A DNA stretch of 64,000 nucleotides. Source: Algoriphagus algorifonticola. Its GTDB lineage: Bacteria > Bacteroidota > Bacteroidia > Cytophagales > Cyclobacteriaceae. The notes under the pieces are model-generated. The model had not been told where the DNA came from, searched no databases, and saw only the letters and a list, made by a program, of their open reading frames with translations. Made by a program: the position numbers and the translations under genes. The DNA is taken from the NCBI RefSeq assembly GCF_007655305.1, contig NZ_VLOG01000048.1, positions 25,917 to 89,916 on the forward strand. The letters run 5' to 3'. Numbering within the stretch: position 1 is the first letter of the stretch; every line of letters starts with the position of its first letter. This document shows, piece after piece, positions 55,196 to 63,937 of the stretch.

Positions 55196-56785
55196 TCAAT
55201 TGGAATATCCCGGATTTTGGGTTAGAGCTGGGTTTCTTTGTAGCTCCTGTTCGGGTAATGGAAATAGCATGGTGGATTCTTTGATAACTGCACCAAAATT
55301 AGTTCTAGCTCCCACAGCATCAATAAATTGAATATTTCCTCCACTATTAGCCTGGGCAGTAGGGAATTTCCTTGTTCTCATTACATCAAACCAAATAGGA
55401 AACTGAAACACCAATTCTCTCACTCGCTCTCTCCAAACTTCTTCTACAAATTCTTCCACAGAAAGATTCTGAAGTTGAGTTCTTATTTCTGAACTAGATT
55501 TTTTCCAATAAGCTCTAGCTTTTACTTGAGTTAAATAATCAACTGCTTCAGCAGTCACGCCTTCAGATTTGGCAATTGCTTCAGCCCCAGTCAACAGAAC
55601 TTGAGAATAAGTAAAAATGGGTAAATCCCTGCTTGATTGTGCCGTTTCAAAAACTGCTTCTTCATCTAGCCACATGTAAGGAGAAATATTAAATTCCACT
55701 GTTTCACCACCAATTTCAGCCGAAGTATGGAAAAATTGTTTTTCCTGTATTCTCAAGTCTTGATTTTTGTCATAAGAATTTACAAGACTTGGAGTAGGCC
55801 CATAAGCATTGTTAGTAATTGCATATGCAACTAATGGTGCGATGCTAGGAGGGAAACTTAAACTGGGATAGCTATTATTTGCAATTCCTATTTCGTACTC
55901 ATAGTAGTAAATGTATTCGCTTGGAATCTGCGTACTGTTTTTGATCTTATTGTAGGCAGACTGATTTTCTTCTATTTCCCCTTGGGCATTTCGGGTATGT
56001 TGAACCAAGGAATAAACTCCAGAATTGATAACTGCTCTAGCCGCAGCTGCAGCTTGGCTGTAACGATCCATATTAATAGCAGCACCACTCATGGTTAGGT
56101 TAACCTCGGCCAATAGTGTTTGGGCTATTCCTTGTGTTACTCTTCCTGAATTAGCCGGCATGGACGTATTGGATAAGGCATTGCTACCAATGGCTGACTC
56201 CAAATCTTCCAATATCAAAGCATATACTTGATCAGCTGGTGTACGTTCTAAAAACAGGTTCTCAAGACTTTCATAAGGCTCCGTGATGAGTGGGACTGCA
56301 CCAAACATCCGGACTAAATAAAAGTAATTGAATGCTCGAAAGAATTTGGCTTCTGCCATGTACCTTTCCCTATCTTGTTCTGATAAGCCTGGAGTAGTGG
56401 GAATGTATTTTATGGCATTATTTGCTCTGGATATACCCACATAAATATCCGACCACATGGAATTGAAATAACTTGAAAGATTCAGTCCATCAAAAACAAT
56501 ATTTTGTCCTCTTTGAACGTGAAATTCCTGGCCTTTGTAATCGTTATCCACAAAGCCGGAAACATACGGTCCAAACATGATTCTAGCCCCCGAATAAACA
56601 CCTGTTTCATAAAGCTGCATCGCGCCTCTTCGATATAGTGCATTCACTGCATCTCGGGCATGCTCAGCTCGGGTGAAATACTGATTAGATGCAACCTCAT
56701 CTAATGGCTTTTCTTCCAAAAATCCATCGCAGGAAATTATGGAAAAGGCCAAAAATGTATATATAATTAGATATGTCTTTTTCAT
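55196..56785 (-). CDS. RagB/SusD family glycan-binding lipoprotein
   Basis: 529 residues. Lipoprotein signal with IISC (Cys near 19), then DGFLEEKPLDEVASNQYFTRAEHARDAVNALYR, the typical SusD N-terminus. TPR helices include NNAIKYIPTTPGLSEQDRERYMAEAKFFRAFNYFYLVRMFGAVPLIT. The C-terminal block WRERVRELVFQFPIWFDVMRTRKFP and the final FPLPEQELQRNPALTQNPGY are diagnostic. The protein sits on the SusC porin and captures oligosaccharide. It is directly downstream of susC. Confidence 0.95.
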   Translation of the reverse strand: MKKTYLIIYTFLAFSIISCDGFLEEKPLDEVASNQYFTRAEHARDAVNALYRRGAMQLYETGVYSGARIMFGPYVSGFVDNDYKGQEFHVQRGQNIVFDGLNLSSYFNSMWSDIYVGISRANNAIKYIPTTPGLSEQDRERYMAEAKFFRAFNYFYLVRMFGAVPLITEPYESLENLFLERTPADQVYALILEDLESAIGSNALSNTSMPANSGRVTQGIAQTLLAEVNLTMSGAAINMDRYSQAAAAARAVINSGVYSLVQHTRNAQGEIEENQSAYNKIKNSTQIPSEYIYYYEYEIGIANNSYPSLSFPPSIAPLVAYAITNNAYGPTPSLVNSYDKNQDLRIQEKQFFHTSAEIGGETVEFNISPYMWLDEEAVFETAQSSRDLPIFTYSQVLLTGAEAIAKSEGVTAEAVDYLTQVKARAYWKKSSSEIRTQLQNLSVEEFVEEVWRERVRELVFQFPIWFDVMRTRKFPTAQANSGGNIQFIDAVGARTNFGAVIKESTMLFPLPEQELQRNPALTQNPGYSN

Positions 56786-56893
56786 CTTAATTTGATTTGA
56801 TTTCTTTTGTCAAACTCATAAATAGGCAGTTCCTTTGTCAAGTAAATTCAGCTAAAAGGTGCTGAAATGAAACTACTTCCTAACATTGATTAC

Positions 56894-59800
56894 TTAAAAC
56901 TGCAAACTTAAGCCTAAGGTAAAGGTCCTTGGTCTAGGATATTGGAAAAAGAAAATATTCTGTCCCCACTGATTCCCTCCCCAAGAAGAGGCTTCCGGAT
57001 CATAACCTTTGAAATCTTTGGAATGGATCAGAAAAGCATTTTGCACATTGGCATATACCCTTAGTTTATTAAACCCTGAACCTAGTCCTGAAGCATTATC
57101 GAAAGTGTATCCCAAAGAAATTAAATTACCTCTGATATAAGATCCGTCAGCTACCCAATGGCTGTCTACCTCACTGTTTTGTCCCGAATAAGGTCCATTT
57201 CTGATTTGCTGAACCATAGTGTTTTGATTTTCCTCTGTCCAGGCATCATACAGAACATCAGCTAACCCACTGGCAAATCCAGTTCTATCTTGAGTGGAGT
57301 GAAAGAATTGTTGCAGAATATCAACTCCCGCTACAAATTGCACATCAAGTGTGAAGTCAAAATTCTTGTAATAGAAATTATTAATAAATGCTCCAGTCCA
57401 TTTCGGAATACCATTACCAATAATTTTTCTTTCTGCACTTCTCTTAGCCTCTCCAGGAATAGCTCCAACCTCAGCCGCCTCAGCCGCTTCATCTGTACCC
57501 CAGGTGCCTAATCTTTCAAATCCCCAAAAGGAACTCAATGGCTCTCCAACACGAAGAATTGTTTGGCTTCCCGAAACCCAAAATGGCCCTGAGAATATAT
57601 CTTCATTGTTTTCCCCCAATTTTTCTATACGGTTGATATTGTAAGAAAAATTAAGATTGGTGTCCCAGCTTAGACTGGAGGTAGATACCGGAAATGCACG
57701 TAACAAAACTTCAACTCCCCGATTAGATACAGAGCCTATATTATCTCTCACTGCGCTAAAGCCAGAGGATGCAGGAACAGGTCTGTCCAACAATAAATCA
57801 GTTGTCAGCTTGTAGTAATAATCAAAACTCAAGCTCAAAGCTCTATCCAACATGGAAAGGTCAAATCCAACGTCAAACTGTCTGGTTTTTTCCCATTCTA
57901 AGTCTGGGTTTGGAAGTCTATTTACAAAACTAATAGGGGCTCTTGTTCCATTTATTAGGGTTGTGGCTGAAGAAATAGTGCCGAGTGACTGATAGGTTGG
58001 GATCTCTGTATTACCGGTAATCCCAAAACTAGTTCGGATTTTTAATTCATTGATGTTGTCTGCCAGGCCTTGCATAAATGGCTCATTGGAAAGAACATAG
58101 CCTAAGCCAACAGATGGAAAGACTCCATATTTATTATTTGCTCCAAAACGGGAAGAACCGTCTACTCTTCCTGTAAATGTTAGCAGATACCTTCCCTTAT
58201 AATTATAATTACCTCTTACGAAATAGGAATTAAGTGCCCATTCATCATAGCCTGAATTGGGCGTGCCTGGCTGACTTGCTGCCTGAATTCTATTAAATCT
58301 AAAGGTATCATCAGAAAACCCCGTGGCACTGATATTAAAGAATTCACTGCTCCTTTTCTGCCAGCTTAGTCCTGCTATAGCATTGATGGAGTGCTCTCCA
58401 ATTTCTTTGTTGTAACTCAAATAGTTTTCCTGCTGCCAATAAAAACTCCTGGAATTCCCCAAAAATGCATAGCCATTCGGGGAAGAAATATTGATCAGAT
58501 CAGTTGGACTATAGATCTGCTCATTGTAGTCATTTTTATCAAAGCCAAACTGTGTCCGTAAATCCAGTCCCGGAAGAATATGGAAAGTAGTATAAATATT
58601 TCCGAAAAGCTTCGTTCTTTTCCTTAATCTATCCTGTGTAGTCAATACATGAACAGGATTGGGAATCGCTTCGAATCCGTAAGGATCAGTGACCATACCT
58701 GTATTACTCCAAGTTCCATCAGGAAACTTTACAGGAAAAATGGCTGGCATTTCAATCATAGATCTTCTTGGCATTTGATGGCCTCCACCTTCTTCGAATA
58801 CGTTTTCTGTAGTATTGTTAGCAAGTAGATTTATTCCTACAGAAAGCCATTTTTTAGGTTGTGCATCATAGGCAAATTTCCCATTGATCCGCTTTAGGTA
58901 ATTGTTGAGCATGATACCCTCCATGTCTGAATAATTCAGAAATGCTCCGAAAGAAGATTTTTCTGCTTTTGATTGGAAGGAAAGTTGATGATTGTGGGAA
59001 ATTGCAGTTCTGGTGGCTTCTTCTTGCCAATCTGTATCATATAATGGATTCCCATTGGCATCAAACAGTCTAGGGTCATTTCTTGTAAATGCAGGAATTG
59101 ACACTCCGGGACGATATTTACTATGATTTTCAAAACCTCGCTCCAATACTTCCATAAATTCTTCAGCATTCAGTACATCCATTTTTTTGGGTAATACACC
59201 AACGCTTACAAAACCTTCATATCCAATAACACTTCCCGTTGATTGGGCCCCTCTTCGAGTGGAAATCAAGATAACCCCGTTTGCCCCTCTCGCTCCATAA
59301 ATTGCAGTGGAGGAAGCATCCTTTAAAACTTCCATGCTTTCTATGTCATTTGGGTTGAGGAATTCAATATTTTCCATAACCACACCGTCAACTACATACA
59401 GCGGTTCAGAGGATGAATTGATGGTTCCAAGTCCCCTTATTAATACCCGTGGACTGGAGGAAGGAGAACCTGAATTCAAAAAAACGTTGACTCCTGCTAC
59501 TTTTCCTTTAAGTCCTTGGAGAGCGTTTGTGACAGGAGCCTGAAGAAGTTCATCGCTGCCCACTACGCCTACAGAACCAGTTAAGTCAGATTTTTTGACT
59601 GTACCGTAACCTACTACTACTATTTCTTCTAGTGATTTTGTGTCACTTTCCATTGTAACGGTCAGGTTTCTTCGTTCTCCAACCATTACTTCTTTGGTGA
59701 GCATACCTATAAAACTGAAGATCAAGACAGATTCTGAAGAATTAACATTTAGTGTAAACTTCCCGTCAAGGTCAGTGACTGTACCATTGGTTGTCCCTTT

Positions 59801-60271
59801 TTCCAGAACAGAAACACCAGGAAGAGGTAGGTTGCTGTCATCTAATACTACTCCAGTAACCACTTCAGCTGGTATTTTTTCAATACTTACAGGATCATTT
59901 ATTGTATTAGAAGGATTGACACGAACATGTATATTCTGATTGATTTGTTTAAATGTCAGTCCCGTTTGTTCACTGAAAATTACCAATAGATCATATAGGC
60001 TTCCATTGGAAGAAAGTGAAATTGATTCTATATTTTTTACTTCTCTGGAGGTATAGACAAAATTGAACCCTGAGGCTTTTTCAATTTTTGAAAATGCTTC
60101 AGTTACCGATGCGTTTTGAAGCTCTAATTTTATAGGAACTTCATCTATGGCTTTTATTTGAGCGTTTCCATTGTTGGCTAACAATAAACTCATTGAAAAG
60201 CACTGAATTATAAAACTGTACAAAATTGTTTTGGACATAGCCAATAAGCTTAACAGTATGCTTTTTTTCAT
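56894..60271 (-). CDS. SusC/RagA family TonB-linked outer membrane protein with STN domain
   Basis: 1125 residues. Signal peptide, then an STN domain (about residues 45-115, NASVTEAFSKIEKASGFNFVYT) for contact with the FecR anti-sigma factor. A carboxypeptidase-regulatory-like domain follows (GVVLDDSNLPLPGVSVLEKGTTNGTVTDLDGKF). The SusC motif is LEEIVVVGYGTVKKSDLTGSV, the plug has LYVVDGVV and STAIYGARGANGVILISTRRG, and a large barrel follows. It imports oligosaccharides with SusD. The STN domain and upstream sigma/FecR pair indicate trans-envelope signalling. Confidence 0.95.
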   Translation of the reverse strand: MKKSILLSLLAMSKTILYSFIIQCFSMSLLLANNGNAQIKAIDEVPIKLELQNASVTEAFSKIEKASGFNFVYTSREVKNIESISLSSNGSLYDLLVIFSEQTGLTFKQINQNIHVRVNPSNTINDPVSIEKIPAEVVTGVVLDDSNLPLPGVSVLEKGTTNGTVTDLDGKFTLNVNSSESVLIFSFIGMLTKEVMVGERRNLTVTMESDTKSLEEIVVVGYGTVKKSDLTGSVGVVGSDELLQAPVTNALQGLKGKVAGVNVFLNSGSPSSSPRVLIRGLGTINSSSEPLYVVDGVVMENIEFLNPNDIESMEVLKDASSTAIYGARGANGVILISTRRGAQSTGSVIGYEGFVSVGVLPKKMDVLNAEEFMEVLERGFENHSKYRPGVSIPAFTRNDPRLFDANGNPLYDTDWQEEATRTAISHNHQLSFQSKAEKSSFGAFLNYSDMEGIMLNNYLKRINGKFAYDAQPKKWLSVGINLLANNTTENVFEEGGGHQMPRRSMIEMPAIFPVKFPDGTWSNTGMVTDPYGFEAIPNPVHVLTTQDRLRKRTKLFGNIYTTFHILPGLDLRTQFGFDKNDYNEQIYSPTDLINISSPNGYAFLGNSRSFYWQQENYLSYNKEIGEHSINAIAGLSWQKRSSEFFNISATGFSDDTFRFNRIQAASQPGTPNSGYDEWALNSYFVRGNYNYKGRYLLTFTGRVDGSSRFGANNKYGVFPSVGLGYVLSNEPFMQGLADNINELKIRTSFGITGNTEIPTYQSLGTISSATTLINGTRAPISFVNRLPNPDLEWEKTRQFDVGFDLSMLDRALSLSFDYYYKLTTDLLLDRPVPASSGFSAVRDNIGSVSNRGVEVLLRAFPVSTSSLSWDTNLNFSYNINRIEKLGENNEDIFSGPFWVSGSQTILRVGEPLSSFWGFERLGTWGTDEAAEAAEVGAIPGEAKRSAERKIIGNGIPKWTGAFINNFYYKNFDFTLDVQFVAGVDILQQFFHSTQDRTGFASGLADVLYDAWTEENQNTMVQQIRNGPYSGQNSEVDSHWVADGSYIRGNLISLGYTFDNASGLGSGFNKLRVYANVQNAFLIHSKDFKGYDPEASSWGGNQWGQNIFFFQYPRPRTFTLGLSLQF

Positions 60272-60352
60272 AACTTTACTTCATGTTTAAACTTTTGAGA
60301 ATGGTTTGAACAAGAGGGATGATCATCCGCCAAGACTAATCATCACCTCCAT

Positions 60353-60378
60353 AGGCCGAGAGAATTTTCTTTCGGCCT
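60353..60378. promoter_or_regulatory. 26-bp palindrome in the susC leader
   Basis: AGGCCGAGAGAA-TT-TTCTTTCGGCCT: 12-bp arms with one mismatch, between fecR and susC, about 80 bp before the susC ATG. On the minus strand it is not followed by a T run, so it looks like an operator or RNA structure rather than a terminator. Confidence 0.5.
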
Positions 60379-60414
60379 TTAATTTTCGGCTTGTCTTTTC
60401 ATAGGCATTTTGGG

Positions 60415-61509
60415 TTATGGTTTAAATCTGATTTGAATATTTTTTCCTTGTATTTCATATTCAAATCCAGAACTGTAGCTCAATCCGATTAAAATATTTT
60501 CAAGGGTTTCGTCTTTAAATTTCCCGGATACCAGTAAATCCTTGGGTACTGGATTATTAAATGTAATTTCTACCCCAAACCAATTTTCCAGTTTCCTACT
60601 GGCTGTTTTAAAGGGCACTGCATCAAAAATCAATGTTTTATTCATCCATGATAAAACATGCTCCACATCAAAACGCTCTTTCTTCCAAGATTTTCTTTCT
60701 GCATTGGTCTGTATTCCTTCTCCCGGCATCAATTTTTCTTCGGCCAATTTATTCTCCTCAGAAACTACGACTACCCCACTGATTAGAGCAATTGAAATCG
60801 GCTCATTAGGGAAAGAGGAAATATTAAATGATGTACCTAGCGCAGTAGTGGCAATGGAACCTGTTTTTACTGTGAAAGGACGCAGGCTATCTTTAGCTAC
60901 CTCAAAAAAGGCCTCTCCATGAAGATTGATGATTCGGGTAGAGTCTGTAAATCCTTTTTGATAGGAAATACTGCTTCCCGAATTGAGAAAAACTTTGGAG
61001 CCATCTTCTAAGCTTATAGTGGATTTAACACCCGGTGGTGCTTGGAAAAACTCCCTTTCTGCTTTGGTTTGTAATTCTAATGGGGATTCAATAGAATTCG
61101 GAAATAAATAAAAGAAGCTAAATATCATACCGATTAGTAAAAAAAATAGGATGGAAGTTACTCTTCTTCTTACCTTTTTCTTTCGAGATTGTACATAGCT
61201 ATATTTTTGAATAGTACTCCAGCTATCTAGTTGAATCACTGGAGTCTGATAAGCTTTTGAACTTTCAGGTTGAATAGCTTTTTCAATCTGACTAAATAAA
61301 AAGTCTTCTTTTTCTTGTGATAGTTGAACCTTCTTTCTGGAAAGATTTAAGAGAATGGCACGAGCTTTAGTTACTTCTTTAATTTTTGAGGGATTTTCTT
61401 TGAGATACTCCTCCCAATAATTTTTGGAACTGGCATTGCCTTCCAAGACCCAATTTTTAAAATCCGGGTCCAAAACAAAATCCTCTGTAGAATAGTCTGA
61501 TTTGCTCAT
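60415..61509 (-). CDS. FecR family anti-sigma factor
   Basis: 364 residues. The cytoplasmic N-terminus (about residues 1-110) contains DFVLDPDFKNWVLEGNASSKNYWEEYLKENPSK. One transmembrane helix follows at about 122-145 (SILFFLLIGMIFSFFYLFP). The periplasmic FecR domain has GVKSTISLEDGSKVFLNSGSSISYQKGF, INLHGEAFFEVAKDSLRPFTVKTGSIATTALGTSFNIS, and a C-terminal STN-like segment. It relays the SusC signal to the adjacent ECF sigma factor. Confidence 0.93.
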   Translation of the reverse strand: MSKSDYSTEDFVLDPDFKNWVLEGNASSKNYWEEYLKENPSKIKEVTKARAILLNLSRKKVQLSQEKEDFLFSQIEKAIQPESSKAYQTPVIQLDSWSTIQKYSYVQSRKKKVRRRVTSILFFLLIGMIFSFFYLFPNSIESPLELQTKAEREFFQAPPGVKSTISLEDGSKVFLNSGSSISYQKGFTDSTRIINLHGEAFFEVAKDSLRPFTVKTGSIATTALGTSFNISSFPNEPISIALISGVVVVSEENKLAEEKLMPGEGIQTNAERKSWKKERFDVEHVLSWMNKTLIFDAVPFKTASRKLENWFGVEITFNNPVPKDLLVSGKFKDETLENILIGLSYSSGFEYEIQGKNIQIRFKP

Positions 61510-61641
61510 AGGAGTAAGAATTCACCTAGAGGAGTCAAAAAGTTGTAGAAGTTATCCTTTCTGTGAGAAAAAAAAATAAACTTTTTGAAAATTCAGAATT
61601 ATTAGTAAAATAATGACCTATATATAGAATAAAATTTGGTA

Positions 61642-62205
61642 TTAAATAGTATTTTTCAAGCTTGAAATAGCTTTCCAGGCAAGGGTATAGGCTGACCTTA
61701 AATTGATATTCATGATTTTTGCGGTCTCTTCGTAAGTAAACTTTTCAAAAAAGAGGCAATTGACGGCTTCTTTTTGTCTCAATGGTAGTTTTTCGAGTGC
61801 CTTTGACAATTTTTCTTTTAAACTTTGATTTTGGGTAGCTTGAATCAATTCAGTTTCACAGGACTGTATACAAGGCTCTATCTCACAAATGTATTTTTCT
61901 TGGTGTAGCTTTATTTTCTTATTCTTTTTGACCTCTTGATGAATCTTGTTGGAAAGACACTTAAATAAGTAAAATTTTACGCGTTCGGTAGTAGGGAGTT
62001 GAGAATGATATTTCCATAAGTCAACAAAAACCTCTTGGATACAGTCCATTACCAAATCTTCGTTCGGTATTACAGAACAACCAAACCTAAAAAGGTCTTG
62101 GATATATAATCTGTAAATCTGTCCAAAAGCCTCTTTATCTCCTTGCAAAAAGGATTTCCATAAGTCGGAATCGGTTATTTCTTCTTTAAAAAGTTTGGTT
62201 TTCAA
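61642..62205 (-). CDS. ECF sigma-70 factor of the SusCD locus
   Basis: 187 residues, apparently starting at TTG (no in-frame ATG nearby). Sigma-70 region 2 covers about residues 20-90 (LWKSFLQGDKEAFGQIYRLYIQDLFRFG, DLVMDCIQEVFVDLWKYHSQLP). Region 4 covers about 125-180 (LEKLPLRQKEAVNCLFFEKFTYEETAKIMNINLRSAYTLAWKAISSL). Bacteroidetes family-1 ECF type. It precedes fecR and susCD on the same strand, so it likely activates the transport genes when substrate occupies SusC. Confidence 0.93.
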   Translation of the reverse strand: MKTKLFKEEITDSDLWKSFLQGDKEAFGQIYRLYIQDLFRFGCSVIPNEDLVMDCIQEVFVDLWKYHSQLPTTERVKFYLFKCLSNKIHQEVKKNKKIKLHQEKYICEIEPCIQSCETELIQATQNQSLKEKLSKALEKLPLRQKEAVNCLFFEKFTYEETAKIMNINLRSAYTLAWKAISSLKNTI

Positions 62206-62226
62206 AAGTTTAGGGTCTGTTAATTG

Positions 62227-62248
62227 ACTTTTATATTAGTAAAAGTCC
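62227..62248. promoter_or_regulatory. Palindrome upstream of the ECF sigma gene
   Basis: GACTTTTA-TATTAG-TAAAAGTC: perfect 8-bp arms, 22 bp before the sigma start. A possible operator; the protein that binds it is unknown. Confidence 0.4.
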
Positions 62249-62488
62249 GGAACTTTAAAAAGAAAAAAATATATTTATTAGATAGTCTTCCTTAAAAAAA
62301 TTAAAGATCTAAAAAGTTTAAGGTTTCGTTTTTTACAACTTAATTAATTGGCTTGTAAAAATAAATTATCCTAAGAGGCAAATATTCTTATTTAATTTAG
62401 GTTCTCTTTTGAGCTACGTTTGATAAAAATCTTCTAAGAATTGGCTTTACAAAAAATTAAAATTCTGGGCTAAATTCCCAAATTGTTT

Positions 62489-62575
62489 TTCTAGCTCCGA
62501 AGGAGCGGGATTATTTAGAAAATTAAAATTGGAAACATCTTATGCAACAGCTCCAAAGGAGCGAGATAAAAGAAG
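62489..62575. repeat. REP doublet, copy 2
   Basis: AGCTCCGAAGGAGCGGGAT at 62493-62511 and AGCTCCAAAGGAGCGAGAT at 62549-62567, again 56 bp apart. The linker starts TATTTAGAAAATT, as in copy 1 (43490-43575). No transposase remnant accompanies this copy. Confidence 0.75.
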
Positions 62576-62637
62576 TTGAAAGTGAAAAAGTTTAAATAAG
62601 CTCCGTACCCTAATCAAATTTTTCGAATTCAAGTATC

Positions 62638-62663
62638 AAACCACCCTAGCGGTGGTTTTTTTT
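62638..62663 (+). terminator. Orphan rho-independent terminator
   Basis: AAACCACC, loop CTAGC, GGTGG followed by eight T residues. No rightward gene exists upstream for more than 10 kb, so it either ends an unannotated small RNA starting in 62250-62630 or is part of a repeat. Confidence 0.6.
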
Positions 62664-62851
62664 ATTCTAAAAAAAATCCGTAAATGCTGTCTTTTTCCAG
62701 GGTAATTTGAAGTTTCCTCACTTTGCATTGCGAGGCAATCGAAAATTAATGATGAGGCCTAGTATGTCTTACAATTTTTCACCTAATCTCATCAGCTTTG
62801 ATTAAATTAACCTAGAAATCGTCCCAGTCTTAATTTCTCACTTAAACTTCC

Positions 62852-63265
62852 ATGACACCTAAAAAAATCATCATTTCTTCCCTTATTTCCGCTCCTATAA
62901 AAAAAGTTTGGGATTATTATACCGACCCTGCTCATATCATCAATTGGAATTTTGCGGATCCTAGTTGGCACTGTCCCCATGCCGAAAATGATTTGAGAGT
63001 AGGTGGTAGGTACCTTGCTAGAATGGAAGCTAAAGACAAGAGTTTCGGGTTTGACTTTGATGCCAAGTATACTGGAGTAAACCCAGGTAAAGACTTTACT
63101 TATCAATTTGGTGATAGGCTTGCAACTGTTTCATTCATGGAAATTGATGGGAAGACTGAAGTCACCATTACTTTTGATCCAGAAACAGAGAATTCAATCG
63201 AATTGCAGAGGAATGGCTGGCAGGCAATTCTGAATAACTTTAAAAAGTATACGGAGGAAAAGTAA
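62852..63265 (+). CDS. SRPBCC (AHSA1-type) family protein
   Basis: 137 residues, soluble. START-like fold of the AHSA1/polyketide-cyclase kind: ISSLISAPIKKVWDYYTDPAHIINWNFADPSWHCPHAENDLRVGGRYLARMEAKD, then FDFDAKYTGVNPGKDFTYQFGDR and a C-terminal helix NGWQAILNNFKKYTEE. The WNFADPSWHCPHAENDLRVGG block marks a common Bacteroidota subfamily of unknown ligand. Monocistronic. Confidence 0.87.
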   Translation: MTPKKIIISSLISAPIKKVWDYYTDPAHIINWNFADPSWHCPHAENDLRVGGRYLARMEAKDKSFGFDFDAKYTGVNPGKDFTYQFGDRLATVSFMEIDGKTEVTITFDPETENSIELQRNGWQAILNNFKKYTEEK

Positions 63266-63464
63266 CAATCCTTGAATTTTTTGAATCACTACAGGGCTAG
63301 TATCAGGGTTAGATTTCCTTCACCCGGCTTTATCTTTTATTTATAAGTTGCTGGTTTAATTGAATCTATACAGGTAAATAGCTCAAGAAATTTATGTTTC
63401 ATGCTTGGCTCAAAGACTAATATTTGTATAGAAAACTGTAAATTAAGTCTAAGTTTTTTTAGAT

Positions 63465-63842
63465 ATGGAAATCAGAGAAAGAATAATTTTAAACTACATC
63501 GAGGGTTATAATAGCTTTGATAGTCAAAAAATGGTGAAGGATTGCTCGGAGAACTTCGTTTTTGAAAATATCCAGGATGGAAAAGTCACCATGACATTGA
63601 AGGGTGTTCTGGAATTCCTTAATCAGGCTGAAGCTGCAAAGAATTATTTTTCGAAAAGAAAACAAACTATCATTTCTATTGACCATCAATCTGATTACAG
63701 TGAAATCCTAATCGATTATCATGCGGTTTTGGCATGTGATCTCCCAAATGGACTCAAAAAAGGGCAAGAGCTTCGACTCAAGGGCAAATCCAGGTTTCAT
63801 TTTCAAGATGGAAAAATAATGAAGCTGATAGACGAAAGTTGA
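63465..63842 (+). CDS. Nuclear transport factor 2-like (SnoaL) family protein
   Basis: 125 residues, soluble. NTF2-like cone fold: helix IRERIILNYIEGYNSFDSQKMVKDCSENFVFENI, GVLEFLNQAEAAKNYF, then strands RKQTIISIDHQSDYSEILIDYHAVLA and KGKSRFHFQDGKIMKLIDES. The final FxFxDGKI motif is typical of SnoaL-like proteins. Ligand or reaction unknown. Confidence 0.83.
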   Translation: MEIRERIILNYIEGYNSFDSQKMVKDCSENFVFENIQDGKVTMTLKGVLEFLNQAEAAKNYFSKRKQTIISIDHQSDYSEILIDYHAVLACDLPNGLKKGQELRLKGKSRFHFQDGKIMKLIDES

Positions 63843-63937
63843 ATTTTGGCGGTAAAGAAACTGATGAACTCAAGCCAGCTCCTTTGTCAAATAAATATTC
63901 ATTTCTACCTTGACTTTGCTGTTTTTTTATTGGAATC

